Below, in pieces: positions 27,412-39,390 of a DNA stretch of 64,000 nt. Every line of letters begins with the position of its first letter. Position 1 is the first letter of the stretch. A model generated the notes under the pieces. The model worked only from the letters and a program-made list of their open reading frames with translations. It was not told the origin of the DNA and made no database searches. The position numbers and the translations under genes were made by a program. Source of the stretch: Quercus robur (lineage: Eukaryota > Streptophyta > Magnoliopsida > Fagales > Fagaceae); assembly GCF_932294415.1 (NCBI RefSeq), contig NC_065541.1, positions 31,480,790-31,544,789 on the forward strand, given 5' to 3'.

Positions 27412-28328
27412 TGTTAGTTTTTAGACCCTTTAAACAATTGATTAAACCTAGGTAATTAGCCAAGTTGTTACTTAGTTCAATTAAACAAGTCTAGGTTATC
27501 ACAATATAAAAGATCAAATCATGCAAAGCAGCGGAAAATAAATAACGCAACGATATGATAACCCAGGAAAACCAAACCGGTAAAAAATTTAGGGAGGATT
27601 TAATCTAGCTATCCTCAAGGTAAAAAGCAAATCCACTAGAAAGAATCGAAGTTCATACAATAAGACTTACAAGCTCCCACGCTCGACTTCTTATTACTAC
27701 CAACTAGTAGAACTTATTGACACGACCACGTGCAAGCTCTGAATCCACGGACTCCTTCTTTCTTTGGCCTTTGCAGAACACAAACACCCCCGTTTGTGAC
27801 TTTGAGATCCCACTCAAAGGTTTTGCAACACAAACTCTCCTGTTTGTCACTCCAAGACCACCCTTGAAGGTTTAGATCATCAACACCTTTGATGACTAGA
27901 GAAGGCAGCAACTTCTACAATACCGAATCTTGAGATTCTTCAAGGAATAATAACGGTAGAAGACATAAGAGAGTTTTTTAGAAACAAAACCCTAAATACA
28001 AAAGAGGCACATTTTTTTCTCTCTGAAAAGTTACATAAAAATGTGCTTAGGGTTTCCTTTATATACTGGGAGAAGTAGATTAGAAACCCTAATCCTAAAT
28101 GGGCTTGAACTGCTGTTTGAGCTTAATTAAAATTCTGCAGATATGACTTTCGATCGATCGAGCCTATCTTTTGATCGATCGAACCAGACAGATTATGAAA
28201 TCTTCTTCCTGCAGCTTGTTTGAATCATCTTGAGCATTGTCTAATAATACCTATAGACTCTAAGATCTATATCTAGACAAGTTTGTATTCACGATTTGCC
28301 AATTGTTCTAAACATTTAGAACCTAACA
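27412..28328 (-). repeat. LTR of the Copia-type element (3' LTR)
   Basis: 917 bases with TGTTAG...TAACA ends. It pairs with 32,886-33,799. It carries GATCGATCGA repeats near 28,150-28,185, one of which is absent in the other LTR. Confidence 0.92.
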
Positions 28329-30640
28329 AACTCCCCCTTTGGCAATTCGTGACAAAACTTTCATACAAAATGAAATGCTCAAATACAAGAACAACCCAAT
28401 ACAATAAAATGCCTAATTACATCACAAATCCCAATCTATGACTCCTAACCTAGAAGTTGCAAGAAGAGGTAGAAGGTCTTGATCAGAATGCAACTGTCTT
28501 TCCTGAAACACTCAACAAACACATCACCACATGTGTGGAAAGAAAGACATATAAACAATAATATGAAATAGAATATAAAAAAGAAAAGTGAATTCTAACT
28601 CCCCCCCTAAGTTAGATATATCAAAAAGTTTTTATATTCTCCCCCTAAACAAAACAAACAGGTCATCTATGTCTCCCCCTTTTTGTCACGTATTGACAAA
28701 GTCTACCTAATCAGAAGGTAGACAGAAAACATACGCAACAGAGTAAGAGAAAATAGAGACAACTCCCCCTATGAAGAGCAACAACTCCCCCTAAGAACCA
28801 CAAAGGTTACAAAAAATTTCTCCCCTTATAAAAATAGGAAAAACAAAACAAGTTTTGGGAAAAACAGTTTTGGGGAAAAATAAAGGGGTTAGGGATAAAA
28901 AAAGACACAAACCAAGTTTAAAAAAACTAAGTTGAGGATACACATGAAGAAAAATATTCTCTCTTTCAATAAAATGCAAACATGGCACTATGTGACCCAT
29001 AAACAGTTGCATGAGTAGAGAAAATATTTGCACATTGATTATCCATCATATCTCTTAAGAAAAATATTTTCTACAATTCACACATAAAAATAGCATATAC
29101 TAGAAAGTACATAACTCAAAAATTAATCAATCAATTTTTAAATCAAGTTGAGTACCCAATGTAGCAAAGTGTATATATGCTATGTGTGAAAACAATGAGA
29201 GAGATGACTGCAAAACTGCAAGATGGATACAAAAAAAAAATCAATGCAATTCATGTGAATCCTAAACATAAATGATGCATGAAAAAAAATTTGGTCAAAT
29301 GCTTAAAAACTGAAAATTCTTCACTCCTCAAAGCACATTGTTTTATAAAAAAAATGTATGAGTATGAGACGAAAAGTTTTTCAAAAACACTTGAATTCAA
29401 CCCAGATCTTCCAAAATCAAGATTTTCAATTAATTTGTCCTCAAAACTCAAACATTAAACACATTTTGCATTAAAATCAAGGAACTTTTAATCTTGGATG
29501 GCCACAATAAGATCACACACAATATAATGTACTAAGTTTAACAAAGAGTAACTTGTTTAGTGTGTGCAATTAGCAAAAACTTGAGATACATGTGAGGTGA
29601 TATGTGAATAGCAATCAATCACAAAATCTACAAAATTCATCACATAGAATTTAAAAGAGACTATCACCTAAAGAGTTACATCATATAACTTCCACATCTC
29701 CTAGAAAACAAGCTTGCAACCATATAAATTTCTTGATTTTATGCCTCATAATATACACACCAATTTTAATTATGTGATTTTGGCATCAAGCCTAATAGTA
29801 CATACCAATTTTAAGCATTAAGCAATTAAACCGAGGCTACACCTTATGTTTTTTTTGTGCATGTGCTACACTTTCTTGAGTACAAAATCTTATGATATGC
29901 ACTAAGGTGTTCATGATTGGTTAGTGAACAGTGGTGAGATGGTTATTTATGTCTTTCTCAAAAGGTTCAAGTCCGACAGTCAAAAAACATGTGACTTCAA
30001 GATCAAGACAAAGTGATCAAAACCATAAACATTTTTCCCACACAACATGCACTATAAAGTTTCAACTAGTCAAGTGCAATAAATAAGCTCATCAAAGCTA
30101 AACAAGGTACATAAACTTGTTATGTAAAAATAAAATGGCCAATCCTTGATTATAAATCCAAGATGTGAAATACAAAACACAAAAATCATTTTGCTTTTAA
30201 AAAATTTATGACCAAAAACAAAAAAACACACATTATGCTAAATGAACAATACAAATGCAATGCATGTCAGTGCTTAACTAAGTTATAGAGGGTACACAAA
30301 CAATAAATATCAATTTCTTAATTAACCCTTGAGTACATGTACAAACTAGTACATACTCACACAAAAACAAAAAAAAGCTTAGTACTTATTTAACACATAC
30401 TATTCAAGTTTCTCCACAATGTCAAGCATGTTCTAAATTAAGAGAGAGATATCATAATTCATGTAATCCTCAAGAAAAATAAAACAAGACTCAAAATAAA
30501 ATATTTTTGTCTTTTTGAAATTTTTTCAATGTTTTTGGATTTTTTTTTTTTTTTTTTTATAAAAAAAAAACTAAAAAACAAAACAACAAAAACAAAACAT
30601 GTCCACAAACAATTGAAAGAATTAAATCAAGGACAAATCA
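28329..30640. other. A-rich internal region of the Copia-type element
   Basis: Lies where pol would be expected but has no recognisable coding. It begins with the purine tract and includes several CTCCCCCT motifs and long A-rich stretches. It is read as non-coding filler of a large non-autonomous element. Confidence 0.6.
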
Positions 30641-30647
30641 GCAACAC

Positions 30648-32760
30648 TCACCTTAGAGAATTTTTTCTCACCCATATAGCACGAGTCTTCGGCTTTGTAG
30701 GTGAAGATCTATGTGAAGCAGAGTGTATTTGAGGAATTACACCAATCTTCTGAGAGAGACTGAAATCCTGCAAATTCCTTTCACAAGCCAACAAACTCAA
30801 ATTTTTCAAAAGAATATGAAACAATTTATATGAACTTATGGCAGGAGAAATATCATCACAAATTCTAGACTGAAACATAGAATGCTTAAATTTCAGTTTA
30901 TGACAATTAGGACGAATGTGACTATGGACACCACAAAAGTGGCAAACAGGAACAAATTTAGGAACATCAGTATTCCTAACAACAAATCTAGTCTCAGATT
31001 TTGGTTTTTGCCTCAACAAAGAGCAATTTGGTCTAATATGACCAACAACACCACAAAGGTGACAAGTAGGCACAAAAATAGAATTATTGTGCTCTCTAAC
31101 AGTAGGTTTAGACTTAGGTTTAAAAACATCAGCGTCAACATCAGAACTTTTACCTTTGTCTAACCTAGCAAAATAAGCCTCTTCTTAGGGGTGTGTCGGT
31201 TCGGTTTCGGTCGGTTTTCTAAGTGTTGGCCAACCGAAACCGAAATTTTCGGTTTGTGAAATTCTCAACCGAAACCGACTGAAATAATTGGAAATCCGTC
31301 GGTTTCGGTTGGATTTCGGTTTCGGTCGGTTTTTCGGTTTCCTCATCATTTATTTTCTAAGAAAGCAAACAAAGAAAAAAAATTAACAAACCCAGAAAGT
31401 AGAAACCCAGAAAATATTAACAAACCCAAAAAAAATAAACAAACCCAGAAAAAATTAACAAACCCAGAAAATCCCTTTGCTTTCCCACGTTTTCTCACCA
31501 CCCAAACACCAACAAACACCAAGCACCAAGCAAAGTAGCAAACACAAAACCCAAAAAAAAAAAAAGAGAGAGAACGGCGAAGAAGCGTACCTGTGAAACC
31601 AAACTCACAACCTTCTACCTTGAAACCCAGAAATCACGAAGAACAAAACCCAAACCACGAAGAACAAAACCCAAACACCCAGAAACCTTGAAACCCAAAC
31701 ACGAAGAACAAAACCCAAACCACGAACCCAGAAACCTTGAAACCTAAACAAAAACCCACAAAGAACAAAACCCAAACCACGAAGACAGAAAAATCAAACC
31801 AGAGAGGCGGCGACAGCGAAGGAGGCGGTGGCGATTGAACCCAGGTGGCGAAGATTCCAGGCAGCGGCGACAACGGGGTTTGTTGATGTTTTCTCTCTGG
31901 ATCTTTGGGTGGGTTTCTTGATTCTTGTTCTTGATTCTCTCTGAATGTTGTTCTTGGTGTGGGTTTTTCATTTCTTGCTTCTTGATGTTCTCTCTTGATG
32001 TTGAAAACGGAAGTCAGAGAGAACAAAACCCAAACGTGAGAGACAAATGCTGAAAATAGGATTAATAGGGTTATAAAGCAAACCCCAAAACGACGTAGTT
32101 TTGGTAATAAGGAGAGGAAAAATAAAAAGGCATTACTAAGGGTCGAACCTGGGCTGACTGGAGACAAGCACGTGTCCTTGCCGCTAGGATACCAAGTACT
32201 TTGTTAAAATATTTTGTACAAATTATTATTTAATATATTTCGGTTCGGTTTGGTCGGTTCGGCCTATTAGAAATTGCAACCGAAAACCGAACCGAAATTT
32301 CGGTTTTTTATATGATAAAACCGAAACCGAACCGAACCGAAACTGAACCGAAATTTTTACATCGGTTCGGTCGGTTTGAAGCGGTTTTTTCGGTTCGTCG
32401 GTTTTTTGCACACCCCTACCTCTTCTTTATTATTCCTCTTAAAAGGAGGGATATAAACTTTTTCAGCTTTAGGCTTAAGAGAAACAGAAACACTTTTGTT
32501 ATCAACAGCAGACTTGGTACAAGTCAAATTTTCAATTTTAGCTTTAGATTCAACTAACTCTTGTTCCAAGCTTTTCATCTTCTCATCTTGAGAGGAAATT
32601 TGATTTCTCAAAAATTCATTCTTTTTATTAGATTCCTCTAATCTAACAATCAATTCCTCTTTTTCAAGATTAGTCAATTTTAACTCTTCCTTAAATTTCT
32701 TAGCAATTTTAATAGATTTCAATAATTCCTTACGAAAAGTTTCACAGGCATCAATAAATC
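30648..32760 (-). pseudogene. Gag-like region of the Copia-type element
   Basis: Minus-strand pieces: a coiled-coil-rich part (about 32,357-32,722) and a part with two CCHC knuckles (CHLCGVVGHIRPNC and CHFCGVHSHIRPNC, about 30,930-31,073). A hAT element separates them. Knuckles of this style are typical of plant Copia gag. It is a broken fossil part. Confidence 0.8.
31186..32418. mobile_element. hAT-like element nested in the Copia-type element
   Basis: 1,233 bases with terminal TAGGGGTGTG and its inverse CACACCCCTA, flanked by an identical 8-bp duplication CCTCTTCT (31,178-31,185 and 32,419-32,426). TAGGG-type ends and 8-bp duplications fit the hAT superfamily. Both ends are arrays of CCGAA/TTCGG-type short repeats. 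No transposase was seen. The interior has low-complexity CAAACCCA repeats. It postdates the retroelement. Confidence 0.88.
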
Positions 32761-32885
32761 AACAGAAGCATGAGCAAAAACATCATTAGAAAGACACTTC
32801 AAATTATCCATGACAACAGGGGGTCAAGGATCAGCTCTTAGATCAAAAGATCTAAAACAAAAGAGCAACCCGCTCTGATACCACT

Positions 32886-33799
32886 TGTTAGTTTTTAGAC
32901 CCCTTAAACAATTGAGTAAACCTAGGTAATTAGCCAAGTTGTTACTTAGTCCAATTAAACAAGTCTAGGTTATCACAATATAAAAGATCAAATCATGCAA
33001 AACAGCGGAAAATAAATAACGCAACGATATGATAACCCAGGAAAACCAAACCGGTAAAAAACCTGGGGAGGATTTAACCTAACTATCCTCAAGGTAAAAA
33101 GCAAATCCACTAGAAAGAATTGAAATTTATACAATAAGACTTACAAGCCCCCACGCTCGACTTCTTATTGCTATCAACCAATAGAACTTACTGACACGAC
33201 CACGTGCAAGCTCTGAATCCACGAACTCCTTCTTTCTTTGGCCTTTGCAAAACACAAACACCCCCGTTTGTGACTTTGAGATCCCACTCAAAGGTTTTGC
33301 AACACAAACTCTCCTGTTTGTCACTCCAAGACCACCCTTGAAGGTTTAGATCATCAACACCTTTGATGACTAGAGAAGACAGCAACTTCTACAATACCGG
33401 ATCTTGAGATTTTTCAAGGAATAATAACGATAGAAGACATAAGAGAGATTTTTAGGAACAAAACCCTAAGTACAAAAGAGGCACACTCTTTTCTCTTTGA
33501 AAAGCCACATAAAAACGTGCTTAGGGTTTCCTTTATATACTGGGAGAAGTAGATTAGAAACCCTAATCCTAAATGGGCTTGAACTGCTGTTTGGGCTTAA
33601 TTAAAATTCTGCAGATACGACTTTCGATCGATCGAACCAGACAGATTATGAAATCTTCTTCCTGCAGCTTGTATGTTCTTGAATCTTGACTTGAATCATC
33701 TTGAGCATTGTCTAATAATACCTATAGACTCTAAGATCTATATCTAGACAAGTTTGTGTTCACGATTTGCCAATTGTTCTAAACATTTAGAACTTAACA
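32886..33799 (-). repeat. LTR of the Copia-type element (5' LTR)
   Basis: 914 bases, partner of 27,412-28,328. The primer-binding motif sits at the 32,870-32,884 side, which fixes the element's orientation as minus. Confidence 0.92.
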
Positions 33800-33879
33800 G
33801 GTGTAGTTTGAGCAGAGGAAATGTAGACTAGAGAGATGAGAATGCAAATTATTAGGATGGGTGTTGAGGTCAATGCCAT

Positions 33880-34919
33880 GGGATACTGATGAATATCTAG
33901 GAGCTTAGGATTACAATGATTTTCTGCTGGGGAAGAGGGTTTGAGGATTTGGAGTAAACTGTTGGGTCAAATAAGCTTTATTGCTGAAATATTTTCCAAA
34001 GAGCTTGAATGGAAACAAGAAATTTTTATCAAATTTAGACAAGCATTCGATCCTTGATTTTGTAAAAGCTAGCGGCTGTTTTGATAAAAGCGTAAAAGGG
34101 TTTTTCTCCTTTTTAATAGAAGTGTTTAGTGAAGTGTAAAATATGGTTGGGGTGTGAACTTCTGTGAATTTTTGCAATCTCAGTGTGAACTTAATGAATT
34201 GAAGTAGAATAGTCATGAGAGTTGTCTTCATTATAGCATCATGAATTCTTCATTGACATTTCTCCTATGTTGTAACTGCATTTTTCCAACCCAACACCAA
34301 TTCAACAACAAAGCCTAGTCCTAAATGTGGGCATAATTGTTTCATAAACCGACAAGGGATTAATGGCAACTTATAGGTGAAATGAAATACAAGTTTTTTG
34401 CTTTTGACAGAGTCTTTTTGAAACGTCGGAGTGGCATTTATTTATATATAAATCTTTAGACTTTGTTCTTCACAAGAACAACATGTGCTAGGTGCGTGTC
34501 TATGAAGCCAAAACAAAAAGAAAAGATAAGAATACAGAACGTTAAGTAATAGAAAGCTAGTGAGACAACCTTTTAATAATTAAAAAAAAAAAAAAAGTCT
34601 TGCGGAGTAGAACGGAGGTAACTTTTATAGTGGTAGACTGAAATCAAATGTGCAGGTAACTAAACTTCTTAATTGCACTGTGCTCCAACTCCATCATCCA
34701 TGGTTATTAAATTCGAGGGATCAATTTGACTAGTTGGACCAGTAAATTTTGATGATTCAAATCTTATATCGGCTGTTTAAGCCTATGAGCCGATTAAACC
34801 TAGTCACACGCACCTGGTGGGTGTTTTTTTCAACTCGTTCAACGCGAATGAATTCTTTTCTAACTTGTTCAACCCGAACAGGTTCTTTGAAACTGACCAT
34901 GTACTCTAAATCACTTATC

Positions 34920-34964
<45 letters not shown>

Positions 34965-35312
34965 TTTTTATTACAAATAGTTTGACATTTTGGTCTTTTA
35001 AAAGAAAATTGTTATATTACGAAAATAACATCTTCCATTATTTATTTACAATTATTTCCACAATTACATTTCTTAATTTATGTAAAGTTATTATGAAGAA
35101 AATTATAATTTTCAAAATATAGTTTAAATTATTCTCATTCAATTTGTTTTTTTTCAATATTTTACTTTAATTTAGTTATTTATACTTTTATCTGTGTTGA
35201 ACTTCTTAACATATGTATTTATTTATTTTTATTTTTAATATTTATATGTTTTGATTGGTTAAAAATTGTATCTTTTTATTATATTCCTTAATAAGTTTTT
35301 TTAAATGAACAT
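33880..35312. other. AT-rich region upstream of the AIR12-like gene
   Basis: The former promoter side of the minus-strand AIR12-like gene. It includes a ~33-base T run at 34,925-34,957 and AT-rich DNA. No gene seen. Confidence 0.5.
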
Positions 35313-35521
35313 TGTAAGGACCTAATTTGAATCCCAAGCCCAAGAGTCAAAAGGATCTTGGCTCAAAGAGCCCAATATAATGAATTTGTAGAGAGTGGAT
35401 CAGAAAACTAGGCTCTAATGAATTGGACAACAATTATGATGGGTCTAGATGACTTGAAAGCAAAGATAAATAGGTTTTATACAAAGAAAATCATCCTCGA
35501 CCCAATTCGAGGAGATGTGTT

Positions 35522-35558
<37 letters not shown>

Positions 35559-36329
35559 TTTGAATTTGATTATAAGTCTAGTTCCTGTTGTTACACTGTT
35601 TTTCCTTTCTTTTTCTCGATCCCCCTCCTTAGTGTATTCTTTCTCTTTTATATTGTCTTCCTTCTTTCATCTCCACCCTCCATGTGTAGACCAGGTTTCT
35701 GGTGTTGATCCCTGTCCCATTAGCATCTTCCTAAAGTCTCTGAGAGTAGCTGTAAGGTTGAAAATTACTGTTCAGATATCACTTCTACATTAATGCGGCC
35801 AGAGAGTTAGTTACAGAGCATTCAATGCGATGGTAGTAGCTTTTTCTTAGATATTTCATAGTTACTCTTTGTCTTGTGCTTCTATGATGTGTATCCTTAT
35901 CAGTAGAATCTCCCAGAACGTTGCTTTGGATGGCTGACTACACTTCTGACCTTTGCTTTGCTTAGCCAAGGAGATATTATGCTGAGGTACAAATTTTCGG
36001 GCTTTAATTTCATTAGCCCACTCACAAAAATACCCACATGAGCCCACACATTATTTTAAACCCACATAAATATTCCCCATATATATTACCCAAATATTCT
36101 CCTTGCTATTAGGCCCTTACAAATACTCCATACACAAGCCCATAAATTGCCTTGGACCCTTTCACAAATATTATCCATTATAGCCCACATATTATCCAAC
36201 TTGAGTTTTCACAAAAATACTCATCATATTGCTACCATAATGAGCCACAAAATTATACCATCTCTATAAAAAGCCCAAAAGCACTTACCTTGTGGGAAAA
36301 TCCAAAAAGCCCAACAAAATCCTCTATAA

Positions 36330-36740
36330 AGCCCATTGCTACATGGCACCCTAAAGCCCATTGCTACACGGCACCCTAAAACCCGTTGCTACACGGCACT
36401 CTTACAAAGCCCGTTGCTACATGACACTCTTACAAAGCCTGTTGCTATATGGCACTCTTACAAAACTCATTGCTATACAACACTCTTACAAAGCCTGTTG
36501 CTACATGGCACCCTTACAAAGCCCGTTGCTACACGACATCTCTAAAGCCCGCTATGATGTGGCACCTCTAAAATCCACTACGATGCGGCCTTTCCGAAAC
36601 CCGCTACGATGCGGCACCTCTAAAGCCTGTTACGATACGACATCTCTAAAGCTCGCTACGATGTGATATCTCTAAAGCTTGCTACGATGCAGCACCTCTA
36701 AAGCCAGTTACGATACGACACTTTTACTAAGTCCGTTGCT
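36330..36740 (+). repeat. Tandem array, ~27-30 base unit
   Basis: Around 14 diverged copies of a unit like AAAGCCCGTTGCTACATGGC followed by ACTCTTAC or ACCTCT. Early units read TTGCTACATGGCAC, later ones CTACGATGCGGCACCTC. Open frames crossing it are repeat translations. Confidence 0.85.
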
Positions 36741-36769
36741 ACATGGCAATATTTTTACAAAATCCTACA

Positions 36770-37090
36770 AAACCCAAATGCTAATTTGACACTATTTTAC
36801 AAAGCCTAAATACTAATTTGACACCTATTTTACAAAGCACAAATGCTATTTTGGCACTATTTTACAAAACCCAAATACTAATTTGACACCTATTTTACAA
36901 AGCACAAATGCTATTTTGGTACTATTTTACAAAGCCCAAATATCATTTTGGCAACTATTTCATAAAGCCCAAATGCTATTTTAGCACTATTTTACAAAGC
37001 CCAAATATTATTTTGGCAACTATTTCATAAAGCCCAAATGCTATTTTGGCACATATTTACAAAATTCAAATATTACTTTGACACTTGTTT
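36770..37090 (+). repeat. Tandem array, ~35-70 base unit
   Basis: Repeats of CAAAGCCCAAATGCTATTTT followed by GGCACTATTTTA. Alternating variants (GACACCTATTTTA, GGCAACTATTTCA) give a higher-order unit of about 70 bases. Confidence 0.85.
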
Positions 37091-39390
37091 TACATATACT
37101 AAATCCCTCACTCATGGGAAATATAATTATTCATCCCTCAAGAAATACCTCTCTTACAAGATTTATAAAAGCCCATATATATTACCCATGGCAAAACTAT
37201 TCATTTTGTAGGGACAACCAAGCCCAAGGAAGCTTAACTACAAAGCCTAGCTGGACTAGCTCAGCTCACACACAAATTCCAGCAACTAGAGGTCACGTGA
37301 CCTGACCAGCCAAAATTTAGCACAACTAAACAGCTGGAGCCCATTCCCATCAAGTCCCAACTTGTCCAATTAGATCAGAAGAGGACACATGTCCATCAGG
37401 GGTTAAACCCTTCTTTCACAAGCTGAAATTTCATAATTTCTCATGTGACAGAAAGCTGGGAAGTTTCAGCCAGTTGTCACTTCTTTCTTCTCCAACCCAT
37501 TTAGTCAAAAACCAGAAGCAGCCATGACCAAGCCATTAAAGCTCCCGTAACACTTTAAATCAATTAATTTTCATACTAAAACGTGTATTCTCTGGTTCAT
37601 GGACCAAGCACATGAACCCCAAATGTGGAAACTTAGGGAAATATGATCTTAGGGAAATATGATTTGGAGGGCACCAAGGGGATTCCAGCAGAGTTCCCAA
37701 CAAGGGCTCCAAGATTGACACCTGGCTTGGGGTGATACAATCTGTCCTAGGAAGCTCTGATTCTAGTAGCATCATAACCAAGATCGTTAGCCTAATGCAT
37801 GCTCTAATCCCATCAGCCAAGGCCAATCAGCATTCAATGCTAGGTCAGAATCCTAGCTGTTATTTCCCAAAACAGCAAGAACCTTCTAAAGTTGAGCTTA
37901 CCACTCTTAGCTAAAATCCTAGGAACGATTCTCTAAGGATTTTCTGAAGATTGAGAAAGATTTTGCTGAGATTATTTGTTAATTACCCCCTAAAAAACCT
38001 AGATATAAATGGAACTTTCCATTAATGCTTTAGGGGAAGAACACACTAAGACATACACTAGGAAAGATTTTTCCTTAACCTCTCTGTTTAAGCCTCCTCT
38101 AAGCTCTAAAAAAAAGTCTCTAAGTTTTTAGTTTCAAGCTTAGAAACTAAGTCCCTAGCTTCTAGCTCAAAAACACTTATCTACCCCCAGTAGAAAGCTC
38201 CAGCAGCTTTACTATACACTCTCACTCATTACTTATATTACTCACAAATAACTCTCTCTACTCATTACTCACTACATTCACGAGCATGTCTTGGTACCAT
38301 AATGATCTTACTACGCTAGCTGGGATTTCTCTCTCTCCCTTCATCTTACACTAAGTTTTCCTTATTATTTGTTATAATGGAACCCACGATACTTACTTAT
38401 TATTTTACTATTAATGGTTATGATGTAACTGTTACTATAGAATTTTTCCCTCACATTGTTGTATTAGAAGACTCTTCTCCAGAGCTAACAGATGATGAGT
38501 CTGAAAATATAGATATTTCCCTTAGTTTGTGAAATAGCTAACAGCTGGAGGTTTATCCTGTTTTATCTTACTTTACTGCTGGGCTATTTTCTGCAGAAAC
38601 ACCTTACCGCTGGGCTATTTTTTGCAGAAACACTTTATTGCTGGGTTATTTCTTACAGTATGTTTTTTAACCATGCTAACGTGTCTGCTGTAGGGATTGT
38701 TTATGGGCCACTCTTGTCAGTCTTAATCTAGGCCCAAGGCATAAAATATAGTGGATTCCTTGGATCTTCACCGATAGCCTTTGAGCCGTGCATCAAGCCC
38801 ATCGTCGAGTTTCAATTTAGACCCCCCAAACCAGCATAAATCTCATTTGTCGGAAAAGAAACTTTTTCTCCCCCGAAACATTCCTTCTCGAACCACCTTC
38901 TTGGACCCTCATGACCAAACCCCATCTTCTCTGACTTAACCTTCGGAGGGTCTTTGGCTAGTACCACATCGGTACTCTCTTAGGGTTTTCTTTGTCTTTG
39001 TTTCGCAGGTCTTGTTTCGAGCATGTGAATATTGTGCGACTTACTGACAATTTTTGGCATCTTCAGTTGGCGTCGTCTGTGGGAAACGCTTACAACTGGT
39101 AAGCCATACTATCGCTTCCCAGACAGAGTTGCATGGTACTCACTCACTCGATGGCGACCACTAACGATGCTTAAGGAAATGAACCACGCACGACCGCCTT
39201 CGAGAGACAAGTTCAAACTCTTGCTGCTGCCATGGAGCGCCTCACTAAACAAAACCATGACCTGGAAGAACAGTTGTGCCAAAAGAATGCAGACCTTAAT
39301 ACTCAAAAGGAAGACCAAGAAGGGTCGGAAGGTAGCAATGCCCTAAGCAGACCAGAACGATAGGACACAAGTCGGTCATCCGTCACTGAT

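Larger units (their letters stand above)
27412..33799 (-). mobile_element. Copia-type LTR retroelement, non-autonomous
   Basis: A fossil flanked by a perfect 5-bp duplication GGTGT (27,407-27,411 and 33,800-33,804). LTRs at 27,412-28,328 and 32,886-33,799, both TGTTAG...AACA. The orientation is minus: next to the right LTR is the initiator-Met primer site TGGTATCAGAGC (minus strand), and next to the left LTR is the purine tract CCAAAGGGGGAG. Only gag-like pieces with two CCHC knuckles remain and no pol was found, so it depended on another element. Over the first ~385 bases the LTRs differ at about 5% by eye, nearly all transitions, plus two indels: an insertion of moderate age. A hAT element is nested inside. 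Confidence 0.92.
26903..33879 (-). pseudogene. AIR12-like DOMON gene split by a retrotransposon
   Basis: A host gene on the minus strand. The signal peptide MALTSTPILIICILISLVYI...SSAQT is encoded at 33,879 down to about 33,800. The DOMON part (NQVFNSCIDLPVLQSHMHWN, GWIAWAINP, MIGSQAVVAF, NNGTTVNHVWQ, MHPTSGPNIQSVG) is at about 27,406 down to 26,903. An LTR element at 27,412-33,799 lies between them in coding sequence with GGTGT on both sides. Even without it, signal peptide and DOMON are one base out of frame, so the gene is probably dead. AIR12-type proteins are apoplastic, membrane-anchored b-type haem proteins; the usual anchor tail is not visible before the stop. It converges on the NAT9-like gene 400 bases away. 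Confidence 0.85.
35313..38937 (+). repeat. LTR-like block with tandem arrays
   Basis: Starts TGTAAGGACCTAATTTG, a plausible LTR start, and ends where homology to the downstream Gypsy LTR begins (about 38,938). It holds a (TA)n tract (35,523-35,553), two tandem arrays (36,330-36,740 and 36,770-37,090), a three-unit ~30-base repeat with GCTGGGCTATTT (38,569-38,660) and a 51-codon open frame (38,377-38,532). No gag or pol. No matching second LTR lies in the window. It is probably part of another large-LTR Gypsy element. Confidence 0.45.

Noticed and set aside
31634-32167. 177-codon minus frame, rich in F, W, G and P
   Set aside because: It is a translation of CAAACCCA-type low-complexity repeats inside a hAT element; no domain.
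35313-35330. Start of a complete LTR element paired with the Tat-type element 1 3' LTR
   Set aside because: The 3' LTR begins differently; only the last ~130 bases are shared, so the two blocks are not the same LTR.
36336-36666. Two ~70-100 codon repeat-rich frames
   Set aside because: They arise from the tandem array; the amino-acid repeats follow the DNA unit.
36330-36740. CRISPR-like appearance of regular repeats
   Set aside because: Units are contiguous and diverged with no unique spacers, and the genome is a plant.
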